A stretch of DNA of 64,000 bases from Sciurus carolinensis (Eukaryota > Chordata > Mammalia > Rodentia > Sciuridae), in contig NC_062222.1 in NCBI RefSeq assembly GCF_902686445.1, positions 138,154,596 to 138,218,595 on the forward strand, read 5' to 3'. Made by a program: the position numbers and the translations under genes. The notes below the pieces were generated by a model. The model was not told where the DNA came from. It saw only the letters and a program-made list of their open reading frames with translations, and made no database searches. Of this stretch, positions 10,036 through 20,230 are shown piece after piece (position 1 is the stretch's first letter; each line of letters opens with the position of its first letter).

Positions 10036-10599
10036 TGAGGGGTGTGAGGTGGAGGGGCACGGAGCCTTCCTTTTGGGGATCCTGGGCTATGCTGGGGCTG
10101 CATGGTATGTGGCCTTCCTGGGCCAAGACCCCATGAGTGTGGCTGCTCACAAAGGAGCTAGAGCAAGCTCTGTCCAGATGTTGAAAACCGGGCTTGCCAT
10201 TCTGCTCCAGACGTCCGCAGTCAACCAATGGGGTGTGCCCAGAAAGGTGCCTGTCCTGTGAGCGGCTGGTGGCCAGGCCCAGGCTGGACCTGAGTGGGGT
10301 GGCGGGAGAGTGCTGCGGGGTCGGCTGCCCTGGTGGCAGTGGTGGGTGTGTCTGCACACGTGTGTGGGAGCGTGTGGGGGGCAGGTGCACTCCAGGAGGA
10401 AAGCTGCGTGGAGCTGGAGCCTGCTGCCGCTGCAGAGGCGTGCCTCACCCAGCCCGAAAGTCAGCGCGAGTCCACCCAGGGCCACACAGCCACAGGACGC
10501 TGGATCCTGGGCCAGCTGCTGTGCCAGGGCGAGGGCCACCCTGGGTGCTGTGCACCATACTTCATGAGCAGCCTCGGCATGCGCAGAGGGGAGCTGGTC

Positions 10600-11010
10600 T
10601 TGAACCACCCTGGCTTACACAGCTGTGCATGCACACACGTGCACCACCTGCACACGCGTATGTGTCCACACGTGCATATGTGTACCCATGCACACCCCAC
10701 ATGGGTACACGTGTCCATGTGTGTACTTATTCACATCATGTGCATGCATGCACATGCATGTGCATACCCACACATCGTGCATGAACACTGCATGTGTGTT
10801 TACGTATGTCCTTCTGCGGGACACCCACGTATATGCCCAGGCACACATGTAATGTATGCATAGGTGTATGCATGTGAGTGCATGCACATGTGTGTATGCA
10901 TATTTGCTTGTTTACACACAGTGCCCAAATCTACTCATAATGTGAGTGTGCATACTAGCATACCCATACACATATACTGTGTGCACACACGTGCACAGAG
11001 GTGCACACAC
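10600..11010. repeat. Degenerate alternating TG/CA/TA tract
   Basis: About 400 bp of interleaved CACACG, GTGCAT, TGTGTA and similar motifs, with strong purine-pyrimidine alternation. It is an old dinucleotide repeat region with Z-DNA potential. Small open frames in it (His/Cys/Thr-rich) are repeat translations. Confidence 0.75.
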
Positions 11011-11039
11011 GCCCTTCCCCTTGTGCTTTCAGACAGTTC

Positions 11040-11245
11040 CTCAGCCCTCGTGCTTTAGGCTGTTTGTCACCGCCTCGTGGCCTCTGGGCATTGGTGCATG
11101 CTCTTCACGTGGCTCAGCCATCCTTGGCCTGTCTGTCCCTGGGCTCTTCCTTCAAGACTAGTTGCATGAGGCTCCTCTTCCAGGAAGCCTCCCTGATTGC
11201 CCTGGCTAGATCTGGGTCCTTTGCTGTCCTATGTGCCCCTCTGAA
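11040..11245 (-). mobile_element. L2 LINE fragment
   Basis: The plus strand reads like the reverse complement of the L2 3' region, including CTTCCAGGAAGCCTCCCTGA and following ATGTGCCCCTCTGA blocks. It is old and diverged. Confidence 0.55.
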
Positions 11246-11704
11246 GCTCAGTTAACGTGGGGGGGTGCAACGAGCAAGGCCCAGACATGGCTGTGCTCCA
11301 GCCTCAGATGCACTGGATGTCCTCTGGGTGCAGGTGGCCCAGAAGAAGAAAGGGGCCTTGACCCTGGCGCCCCACACTCAGCAGGCCCTGTCTGCCTGGC
11401 TCTTTGGCCCCTGGAGCCATCAGGTGTGAACGTGTACTTCCTGCCTCGCAGGATGTGGTGTGTGCCTCCCACCTTCCTGGGCCTGTTTTCCCTGTCTGTC
11501 AGATGGAGGCTCCAGGCCAGGTGGTTTCAAGGTCCGCAGTGGCTCTGAGTTTCCTCCTCTTCCTGCACATGGCCAGGAGCTCCCAGATGGGGTCCAGCCT
11601 GGCCTGCCCCTCTTGGCCCTCCGTGGGTGCCTGCAAGGCAGGGAGAGACCCCTTTCCTTAGCCTGGCTGGTGCCCTTCTTCTTGATCCATGCCAAGGGGA
11701 AAGG
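11246..11704. other. Non-coding sequence, no gene recognised
   Basis: Single-copy sequence. A weak MIR-like CCCTGTCTGTCAGATGGAGG block occurs near 11490. Nothing else stands out. Confidence 0.45.
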
Positions 11705-11965
11705 TTTTCTGCTTTGAGCCAAGCTAAGCACTTTCCCCTTATGTTTATGAGAAATTTCATTTTTAAAGATGCAGCAGGAAAAAAAAAATGAGGCTTACTT
11801 TTCTCCCTACCCCTCCCCGAAGGTTTCCAGAAACCAATCTGTCTTGTCAGAACGTGGCAGGGATCCGCGGCCCAGGCCTGGCTTTCGTGCACCAGCCCGC
11901 AGACCAAATCCATTGCATATTGATCAGCGTGATGGGTTGGCACAGCTGAGTTCCGACAGACAGCG
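11705..11965. promoter_or_regulatory. Candidate conserved non-coding element
   Basis: This AT-richer island includes a GAAATTTCATTTTTAAAGAT block, an A10 run and CATTGCATATTGATC (octamer/POU-like) near 11915. It matches no transposon I know. It lies about 4 kb upstream of the ADRA2C promoter. Enhancer function is inferred only. Confidence 0.3.
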
Positions 11966-12558
11966 GCTGAGGCCCTCTGGAGGGAGGGCGGCTCCGGGGA
12001 CTGACTTGGGTTGGCGGCGAGGGTAATGGATTGAAGCAGAGGCCGTGACGCTTGCCGAGGACCTGCTGAGGACCTTGGCACTGGCTCCCATCCTCCTCTG
12101 CTGTCCTGGCCCCACACTGGCCTCCAGGCCGCCCCTGCAGCCTGCACCAGTCTTGCCTGGCTCCTCCCTTAGGAGCTGCCCCCGGCACCTGAGCCATCCA
12201 GGGCCCGCTAGGGCCCGGCTCTTCCACAGCCCTGCATATTCACTCTTCACCCAACCCAGACGTTGCCAAGCATGGCCGTGGCTTCTGCTCTCCCACCCTC
12301 CTGGCGGCCTGGAGAGAATGCTGGTGCTGGGCCCACGGCCTGGACGCTGGCTGGTGGGCTTTGCCGACATGGCCTTGGGAAGCCACCTTTCTTTACGGCC
12401 TCTTGGCTGCTGTGCAATCTCTGCAGAAGGCTGCTTTGCCTGGGGGCCTGCTCATTGTAGGGCTTGCGGGAGGAAGGCTGTTACCCAGGTCCAGACAATG
12501 AGACCTCCCTGATGACAAGCAAGAAATGTGCAAAAGGCCATTGCTTTCTTTCCTGCAG

Positions 12559-13465
12559 GTCACCTGTAAAGATGTGACTCAGGAGCTGCAGCAGCTGTCT
12601 TGTGACCAGGAGGAGCTGAGAGTGAGAATGAAAGCCACAAAAGAAGAGGCTGTGTCCCTAATGCCTTTGTTCCTAAGCCTCCATAAACCCACCCTGAGTC
12701 ACCCTTTGGCTAGACTTCCTCCTGCTGAGGGAGTCACAAGGTGATTTTATTCATAAGGCATTTTGTGAAGAAGTCTGTGTAACTCGTAGCTGAGCATATC
12801 GTAAAGGATTTACTGTTGACAGCCCAGGCTGCCTCCTTTGGAAAGCGGCACAGTAATTCTTCTCCTGGCCGACTGGCCCAAGCCGCCCGTGTTCTCTGGA
12901 CATGTGGCCTTACACCACGGAGACTTTGCAATTAGGTGAAGGATCTAGCAAAAGGGGGGTGGGTGGCTTGGAGTGTCCAGGAGGCCTCATGATCACACGG
13001 GTCCTCACCAGCGAAAGGGATGCGGGAGGATCGCAGAGGAGATGTGATGGGGAAGCAGGTTGGTGTGCTTCGAAAAAGCAGTGGGAGGGCCGCAGCCACA
13101 GAATGCAGTGGCCTCCGCAGCCAGCCGGGACCAGGAGTCAGAGCCCCAGAGCCTCCAGAAGGCCCAGCCCTGACACACTCCAGCCTTCCCTCCAGAACCG
13201 TAAGAACGGGTGCGTGTGGCCGTAGGCCGCCATGCCTGCAATAATGTGTGTGGCAGCCACGGGTGAGCGGGCGCCAGGTGGGACGAGCACCAGCTACCGG
13301 CTCTGGACGCCAGGGATCGTCACTCCGGCAGTCCTGCTCAGCCTGTCAGTCACATGCCCTCTCTGCTCGCACCTATGAATTGACAGGTGGTATTGTTAAA
13401 CTTGTTTGAAGACCTTGAGTTGCTTTGGCAAATAAAATTTTATAATAAAAAGAAATGATATTAAC
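12559..13465 (+). other. Candidate terminal exon of an unknown transcript
   Basis: A textbook acceptor (TTGCTTTCTTTCCTGCAG) ends at 12558. The following frame stays open for about 60 codons to TGA at 12742-12744. Its first part is Gln/Glu/Lys-rich and helix-prone (QELQQLSCDQEEL). AATAAA signals on the same strand lie at 13431-13436 and 13444-13449. I do not recognise the peptide and no clear donor follows, so a 3' terminal exon or a non-coding RNA end fits better than an internal exon. An MLT1 LTR piece is embedded from 12935. The whole arrangement could be chance. Confidence 0.25.
12935..13262 (+). mobile_element. MLT1-type LTR (ERVL-MaLR), 3' part
   Basis: The order ATCACACGGGTCCT, GGAGGATCGCAGAGGAGATG, CAGAGCCTCCAGAAGGCCC and CCAGAACCGTAAGA follows the middle and 3' half of MLT1 LTRs in sense orientation. 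No internal retroviral sequence is present, so it is a solo, truncated fossil. Confidence 0.65.
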
Positions 13466-13504
13466 AATTCCTGACATTTAGTCACACCTGCGCTTTACTA
13501 TACC

Positions 13505-14012
13505 ATCACCATTGTTGTTAACATCACCATCGTTGTCACAATCGTTATCACCACCACCACCATCCCCACCACCACCATCACCACCATCTCCATCACCTTC
13601 ATCACCACCATCTACATCACCACCATCTCCATCACCTTCATCACCACCATCTCCACTACCACCATCTCCATCAGCTTCATCACCACCACCACCATCTCCA
13701 TCACCACCACCATCTCCATCACCTTCATCACCACCATCTCCATCACCTCCACCACCATCACCACCATCTCCATCACCTTAATCACTACCATCTCCATCAC
13801 CTCCACCACCATCACCACCATCTCCATCACCTCCATCACTTTCACCACCATCTCCATCACCTCCATCACTTTCACCACCATCTCCATCACTTCCACCACC
13901 ACCACCATCTCCTTCACCTTCATCACCACCATCTCCATCACCTCCACCACCATCACCACCATCTCCATCGCCTCCATCACCTTCACCACATCATTGTCAC
14001 AGTCACCATCAT
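13505..14012. repeat. CAC/CAT trinucleotide-rich satellite (about 500 bp)
   Basis: Imperfect tandem CACCAC, CATCTC and CATCAC units form a higher-order CACCATCTCCATCAC pattern. The long Ser/Pro frame on the plus strand and Met/Val/Glu frame on the minus strand are repeat translations, not proteins. Confidence 0.95.
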
Positions 14013-14199
14013 CACCCTCCCCATCATTGCTATTATCTGTACCTGCTCCTGGATGATGTGTGGGTCTGCTTCACAGTATCCCTCCATTCCCTGGCCTCTG
14101 CTTGTACATCAAAGTGACAGGGAGCTCTCTGCTTTTAGAGATGACCCCTTTTCCCTAGAAGGCTCTGATTTCAACTCAGGGCACAGACTTCCTGCACCT

Positions 14200-14254
14200 G
14201 ATCACACGGGTCCTCACCAGCAAAAGGGATGCGGGAGGATCACAGAGGAGATGT
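14200..14254 (+). repeat. Second copy of a 55-bp MLT1 segment
   Basis: These 55 bp match 12991-13045 with two mismatches. The other copy lies inside the MLT1 LTR, so this is a local duplication of that segment and not an independent insertion. Confidence 0.85.
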
Positions 14255-15120
14255 CTATTCTGGGCTTATTCCTGGACTCGGGGGTCCCAAATCAAGCAGC
14301 CTTGCACATGGCCACCTGAGCATGAGTGTTACATCAGCTGGCTTTGGGATAGTGAGAGGGCCTTCTACAGAGGGCAGTTTTACCCAGTCTGGACAGCAGT
14401 AGGGGCTTCCTTAGGCGAGTAGGTCCTGCAGCTCCCCGCTGCTCCCTGCAGTTGTGCACCCCCATGCCACACCCACCTTCCCCAGGGAGGTTCCCAGGCT
14501 CCTGCGGGGTCTGTCTCCTCGGGACTGCAGGGACGCCTAGTGGTCTCTGGAAGTCTCTGGTTTTAGGTCCCCTCGTGAGGCCCAAGAGGTGAGTGCTATT
14601 AATGCAGCCACATTGTAGATGGGGCCCAGCCTTTGGGAGCACACCTGCAGAGAGCCTCTGCCCTACCCAAGCCTGCTGCCCATCGAGGACACCTCTGGGT
14701 TGCTAACGCACTCCTACAAAGACCTCCTGGTGCCCAGGCTTCTTTCCCCGAGTGGTCTCCCCAAGATCCCCAGTTAACCACACTGGCCCCCTGCTGGGAG
14801 TTGTAGCTTCTCCCAGACCCATGAGGGTCAGGCACCCACTGTGGATCCACCCTTCCTTCCTGGCGGGGTCGCCTTCCCTCCCCTGCAGTTAAGATGGCCG
14901 AGGTCCCGTGACACCCCAGCCAGCCACCTTCCTTCTGCCCTACTCAGCGGCTGCTTCTTGGCTGGGCGCCAGGTATGTGGGGGCTCTGAAGGGGCCTCAG
15001 TGGTGCAGAGCCTGTCCCCAGCCAGGGCTGCTCATGACCAAAGCTAAGGATGCAGCCTCTTCTCACCCAAATGGGAGCAGAGGCTGGACCTGAAGGAGGG
15101 CAGTGCTGGGCTCACAGGGC
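14255..15120. other. Non-coding sequence with a CTCF-like motif
   Basis: Single-copy DNA with no gene recognised. The CTCF-like motif at 14785-14799 is listed separately. Confidence 0.45.
14785..14799 (-). promoter_or_regulatory. CTCF-like motif, pointing left
   Basis: GGCCCCCTGCTGGGA on the plus strand reads TCCCAGCAGGGGGCC on the minus strand, a strong match to the CTCF core. It faces ADRA2C from the upstream side. Confidence 0.45.
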
Positions 15121-15954
15121 ATGACCCTGGCCCCTCGCTGCCCCGAGGCCCCCCACTGGGCCCTGGGGTGCTTCTGGGGGTGCTCCACTAAATGGGAGCG
15201 ACTTCTTGTCCACTGTGTGAGTGACCATAGCCCACGAGTGCTTCAGAGTGAGAAGGAGCTTCAGATTCTTTTGTTTAGTTTGGCTGTGGGGTTTTCAAAA
15301 TCGGAAAATGCCCGAGGGTCCTTAACATGTTTGGAAAAATCAGAGTGCTCACGTTTCACCCTGACCCTGGACGCACCCTCCGGCTTCCAGTGTCCAGCCT
15401 GTCCCAAGTTCGCAGGGTGGGCGGCGCTGCCCACGGTCCTGGAATGTTTGGGTTGGAACCTGGGCACCTGGAGCCGCACTCAGCAAGACTGGCCGTTTTC
15501 TCCTCAAGTTTTCCCTTCCCAGAAGCCGCGAGAAGAAAACAGAGCTGGCCCAGTTGATTCTCTGATTTCAGCTACCGATCTGTCCTGGGAGCTGTTCCAG
15601 AACACCACCAGCCTGGCACTCAGGATTGTAAGTCAAGGTACAGACGATGCTGCTGAGAAAAAAGACCCCAAATGCTTTGACTTAAGCAAGACAGAATGTC
15701 CTTCTCTCCTGCACAGGACACCGTCAGGGACGAGGATCTGGGCCCCTCCACCTCGTTCCTTGACCAACCAAGGTGGGCACCCTCCCCTGGAAGTCTCAAG
15801 TGGCTTCTCCAGGTCTGCTCATGGCATCACATCCACGTCCCCACAGCGGGGTAGAAGGCCACAGCCCGTCCCCCCCAAGCCCCTACTCACAGGGCAGCTC
15901 CACAGGGAAGCTGCCTGTGGCCCTTATGCTGACCCTCCATTGGTCAGAACTTGA
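15121..15954 (+). other. 277-codon ATG-initiated open frame of unknown status
   Basis: The frame runs from ATG at 15121 to a stop at 15954 in sequence of only moderate GC and outside any tandem repeat. Inside it a segment is bounded by an acceptor-like TCTGATTTCAG (ending 15571) and a donor-like GTAAGT (15628). The predicted protein shows no signal peptide, membrane segment or family motif that I recognise, and a frame of this length can arise by chance in 64 kb. I list it as an observation, not a gene. Confidence 0.15.
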
Positions 15955-16386
15955 TCACATGGCTATACCCACCGCAAGGAAGCCAGAAGATCCACTCAGT
16001 ATTCCATTACCATTCAACAGGGCTTCTCCGCCTTGGCCTGTCCTGTGCATGGTAGGCTGGCTAGTACCCCCCTGGCCAAAACCTACCAGCTGCCAGGAGC
16101 ATCTCATGGTGACAACCGAAAATGTCCTCAAACATTGCAGAAGTCTCCAGAGGCAAGATCCCTCTCCACCCTCTAGATCAAGGGCCCGGCCTCCAGCGCA
16201 CACAGCAGCATCCAGCATCCAGACCAGAGGCGGGCTGGGCGGGCAGCGGGGATGCACGCAGCATGCCTGTCGGAGAGCAGCCTCCTCCCAGCCCGGCCTG
16301 CTAGTCCTCTTGCTGGAAGAGACAGAGACCTGGATTGTCATGTGCGTACTGACAGCATCTGGTAAACGGAGAGAAAGGCATGTGGG

Positions 16387-16752
16387 TGTTATGGGTTGAA
16401 TTGAATCCCCCATCCAAAGAAGGAGGCACCCATGTCCTAACACCCGAACCTGTGAAGGCCATTATTTGGAAACAGGGACTTTGCAGAGACGATCAAGTTA
16501 AATGAGGTCGTCTTGGATTAGGGTGGGCCCGAATCCTGTGTGACTGGTTCCTTATTAGACACACGTGGGGAGGCCCTGTGGAGGTGGCAGCCCCTGCCCG
16601 TGTGGCATGGGGCCGCAGAGCCAGGAGGAAGTGCCTCCCCCAGGGCCACTGGGGAGCACCACCCTGCCCACCTGGACCTCCGGCTTCCGGCTTGCAGGAC
16701 TGTGAGAGAAGCAGTTCTATTGCTTTCAGCCCCAGATAGAATTGGGAGGGAC
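16387..16752 (+). mobile_element. MLT1 solo LTR (ERVL-MaLR), near complete
   Basis: It begins TGTTATGGGTTGAATTGAAT and carries TTTGGAAACAGGGACTTTGC, AAGTTAAATGAGGTCGTC, GGGTGGGCCCGAATCC and the 3' block CTGTGAGAGAAGCAGTTCTA, all in MLT1 order. It is an ancient non-coding solo LTR. Confidence 0.85.
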
Positions 16753-17284
16753 TGGACAATCTCCAGAGGCAAGTGCTGCTGAGTGGGCACCCGTGTCCTT
16801 GGTCACTCAGTGAACCTGGCACATTTATCAAGCAGCTATGATGTGTTGGTGACTCTCAGGGACCTGGGAACCTGCAAAGGACTGAGAGTGAGCATTCTGC
16901 AAAGCACAGGCATCTGCTGCAAAAGGGCTGCTGTTGAGGTCAGGCCCAGGTGGGGTTCTGGTCAGCATCAGCATGCTAATGACCTAAAAACCAGCTGGGG
17001 TTTGCGCCCAGCCTGGGGTCTCTGCCCCCTGTGCTCTCTGTCCAGCCCAGAGCTCCAGGGCTCACCCGAATCTGACACTGTGACCTTTGCCACTTCCCAG
17101 GACTCGGTGTGTCCCACTGACAAATGAGTGTGTTGGCTCTGGTGTCCCCGAGGCCCCCAGCTCTGGAGACCCTGATTAGGCGAGTGCTTCTCGAGGTGAC
17201 TGCGCTGTGAGCCTTTGTCATGCAGGAGCAAGGAAGCAGGAAGATGCACTCGAGATGAGACAAAGGATCAGGTACCTGGCATCA
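16753..17284. other. Non-coding sequence, no gene recognised
   Basis: Single-copy DNA between the MLT1 LTR and the AT-rich island at 17.3 kb. No repeat or gene is recognised. Confidence 0.45.
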
Positions 17285-17490
17285 GACTCGGAATCGTACT
17301 CAGAGCAACTATTTAAAAACCAAAGTGCTCTTCCCCCGGCGTTCCTCAGAGTCGCCCTGGGAAACCGTGTTTGACTTGAACAAAGGGTTTGTATCGACAG
17401 GACATGTTACCGTTCAATTTCTAGGAAAGGGCGGTAATTAGATGCCTCATTCCAGATATTGTTTCAATTACAGCACAAAAAAAATACATG
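17285..17490. promoter_or_regulatory. Candidate conserved non-coding element
   Basis: This sharp AT-rich island in GC-rich DNA holds ATTTAAAAACC, GAACAAAGGG (SOX/TCF-like), TAATTA at 17435-17440 and CAATTA at 17465-17470 (homeodomain-like). It matches no repeat I know. It looks like a developmental enhancer or other conserved element; conservation cannot be checked here. Confidence 0.4.
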
Positions 17491-17685
17491 AATCCCGCGC
17501 GGAGGCAAGCACCTGCTTTTCATTACCGAGGAGGGCCCTTCCCGACCTCAGAGGCCCGCGCTCGGGAGCCCGCATGGCCTGCTCGGCCCGCCCTCCGCCC
17601 TGCGCTGGGTGAGATCCTGGGGCGAAGGCCCTGCGTTTTGGAAATGGGAAGTGTCCTGCTTGGTGCACGGCAAGGCCAGCTGTGT

Positions 17686-17700
17686 CCAGCAGGGGGCACT
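17686..17700 (+). promoter_or_regulatory. CTCF-like motif, strong
   Basis: CCAGCAGGGGGCACT is a near-perfect CTCF core match on the plus strand. Confidence 0.5.
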
Positions 17701-17842
17701 GTTCCCAGGCCCCACCCAGCAGGCTGGTGGTGGCAGACAGGTCTTCACCGTGTCCCCAGGAGGTTCAGGTGTCATCCTCTCCCACTCCAGGGAGGTTCAG
17801 AGTCCAGACTAGACTGCCCAGGGACACACGGACCCTGCCATA

Positions 17843-17857
17843 CCTGCAGGGGGCAGT
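17843..17857 (+). promoter_or_regulatory. CTCF-like motif
   Basis: CCTGCAGGGGGCAGT has the CTCF core and the same orientation as the motif 157 bp to the left, so the two may form a paired site. Confidence 0.4.
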
Positions 17858-20149
17858 CCCCACAGCCCCAGCCTCCTTCCGGCCTCAGCGTGCCGTGATG
17901 GTCGCTGCAGGACTCTGGGGCGAGTGAAGGTACTGTGCCAACCCCAGCCAGTGTTTGCCACGCTTCTGCTCCGGGACAGAGGTGGTGGGGCCAAGCTGCC
18001 GGTGCCTCCTTGGGTTTGGGGAGGAGGACACCCAGTATGGCAGCATGGGATGGGGTCAAGTTGGACTGTGCTCCTTTTCTGAGCACCCCTGCTTCTGGGG
18101 CACTGCTGGACCGTCTTCTCAAGATGGCCTCAGAGTCAACCCCAAGGACACAGGCAGCTTCCTCTGGTGGAAATGACTCTCTTTGAGAGGCCTCAGCTCA
18201 CCTGCCCAGGTCACTCTCTGTGGGCTTCCAAGTCCACCCTGTGTCCCTAGTGATCTGGGTGGGCCTTGGGTCCCTGGCCCTGGCAGTCTGCAGTGTGGGG
18301 AGGTGGGCATCGCTTCCTGGCACCCCCTGCCAGCCCAGGCGTGGTGGGCCTCATCCCTCTCTGAAGGCCACAGCCCTATCCCGCAGGGACTCCAGCTCTG
18401 CTTCAGTCCTTCAGGTCCAAGAGGTTCTGGCTTCGCTGCCACAACCCTGTGAGTCCCTCTGCATGAGCTTGCCCAGCTTCTCCCCAGAAGACCCGCTCTT
18501 ACACAGCAAAATCTGCCCTGAGGGAGCCAGTGTGAGGCCCACGACGGCCCGTCCAGGCCCGGAGACCCCAGAGCTGGGCTTCGGCTCCTGCTTGCACCCA
18601 CAGCTGTGCGGACCGAGCAAGGGCCTGTGTCCAAGCTCTGGTCTACAGGTGCCTCTGTCCATTGTTCACGTGAGGAGGTGACCCCCTAACAACCTGCAAC
18701 CTTACCCAGGTGCCCAGAGGCCCCGGGCTGCCCTTCTGCTCAGCTCGATTGTAAATCCTGCTACAGAACACTCCCCAGCAGGGCATCTCTCCACATGACT
18801 GGCCTGCTCATGCAGCAGTGGCCTGAGCACCTGCTGTTTACATAAAACAGTGAATGGAAGGCCAGCTCCCTCAGGACTGCAGGAGGTCACGGGCTGCAGG
18901 TCACCCCCGCCTCTGTGCACAACGTTCACGGCTCAGCCTCGGGGGACTGCCCTGTCTGCACAGGGAGCTGCCCCTGCCATGTTACACTCTCTGACCAAGC
19001 CTGGGCCTGCACTTGAAGCTCCTGAGAAAGCCACAGCAATGGCGGCAGGCTGGGGGCTGCCCATGAGCAGAACCCTCCCGAGCAGCAGCCCCAGGCAGTG
19101 CAGGGCAGACCTGTGGCAGCTTGGCACTCATCTCCGTCCTCCTCTCCACCTCCCAGGCCCACACGCCTAGCCGGCCTCCCTGACAGGTCTCTGTTGGAGT
19201 CCACCAGTGAGGAGCACTCATGGGAGGACTGGGGGTGGGGGCCTCTTGGCCACGGGCGGGAAGGTGCGTGAGTGGGGTCCTTGGTGTCCCTTGCTCTGAG
19301 GGTTAGGTCCTGGGGCACATTCTGGGGTTAGCTGGGAGATGAGCAGAGAATCAGAGACCAGCTCAGCAGAGAAGCAAGGGCAGATCAGGGGAAAGGCCAG
19401 AGCAGGACTAGGTGGGAGGTCGAACGGCTCCTTTAAAAGGTGCCCAGGGGGAAGGACTGAGTGGCTCTCACGAACAGATGACACAACTCTAAGGTGGACG
19501 TGGCAGAAGCCAAGGCCCCCGTTCCCTGCATTTGACATGCCTGGCACAGGGAAGGGAGGCAGAGTGGGTGGCGTCCAGGCCGGTGCTGGAGGCTGGTCCC
19601 TGTGAGGCTGGCCTTGGGCTGGGGCTTCACAGTGTCAAAGCCAGGTGTGGGAGGAGCTGATTCCTGCCTGTTCGCTCCGCCCAGGACCCACGGCCAATCA
19701 GTCTCCGTTTCTTCAGCAAGAAGTCCTCTGGCATGGGGTGCACCCAGGTAGGCTTTGGAGAGCCCGTCCCCTGGTCTCATTATGCCATTAGAAGTGGGTA
19801 TCCATGGAAACTATGTACTTGGGCACTTGACACGGAATATTTATTCAATTAGAGGGGTCTGGGGTGCCAGAGAGACCTCGGCTATGGTCCTGACTACAGC
19901 GGGGCCTCTGGAAGGGTACGTCTCTCTTGGGGGACCCTTGCTGCTGGGCCTCCACCTCCATGACCTTAGTACTCCACAGCACCTCTGAGCTGGCCGCTGC
20001 TGTCCCGTGCTGTGGAGCTGAAGGGCAGCCAGGGTGGAGTGTGGACCAGAGCAGGGCTGGGTGGCAGGGCAGGCCCCTCTACGGGCTGGGTGCCCAAGGC
20101 CTGGTACAGGACACTGGAACTCTCCTGCCCTCCAGGATGGTCCACCTGC
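17858..20149. other. Non-coding sequence, no gene recognised
   Basis: GC-rich single-copy DNA. All open frames here are short or mutually overlapping and show no domain. A mild AT-rich patch at 19780-19860 (ending TTTATTCAATTAG) is the only compositional change. Confidence 0.5.
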
Positions 20150-20230
20150 CACAGGGCAGCTGAGGCCCATGGGGACCAAGCCTCACGCACAGTAGGTGCT
20201 CCACAGTAGGACTCCAGTTGGAAAGACAGA
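20150..20230 (+). mobile_element. MIR 3' end fragment
   Basis: ACGCACAGTAGGTGCTCCAC resembles the conserved MIR 3' block. It is short and diverged. Confidence 0.4.

Noticed and set aside
13512..13989. A Ser/Pro-rich or Met/Val/Glu-rich protein
   Set aside because: It is a translation of the CAC/CAT triplet array.
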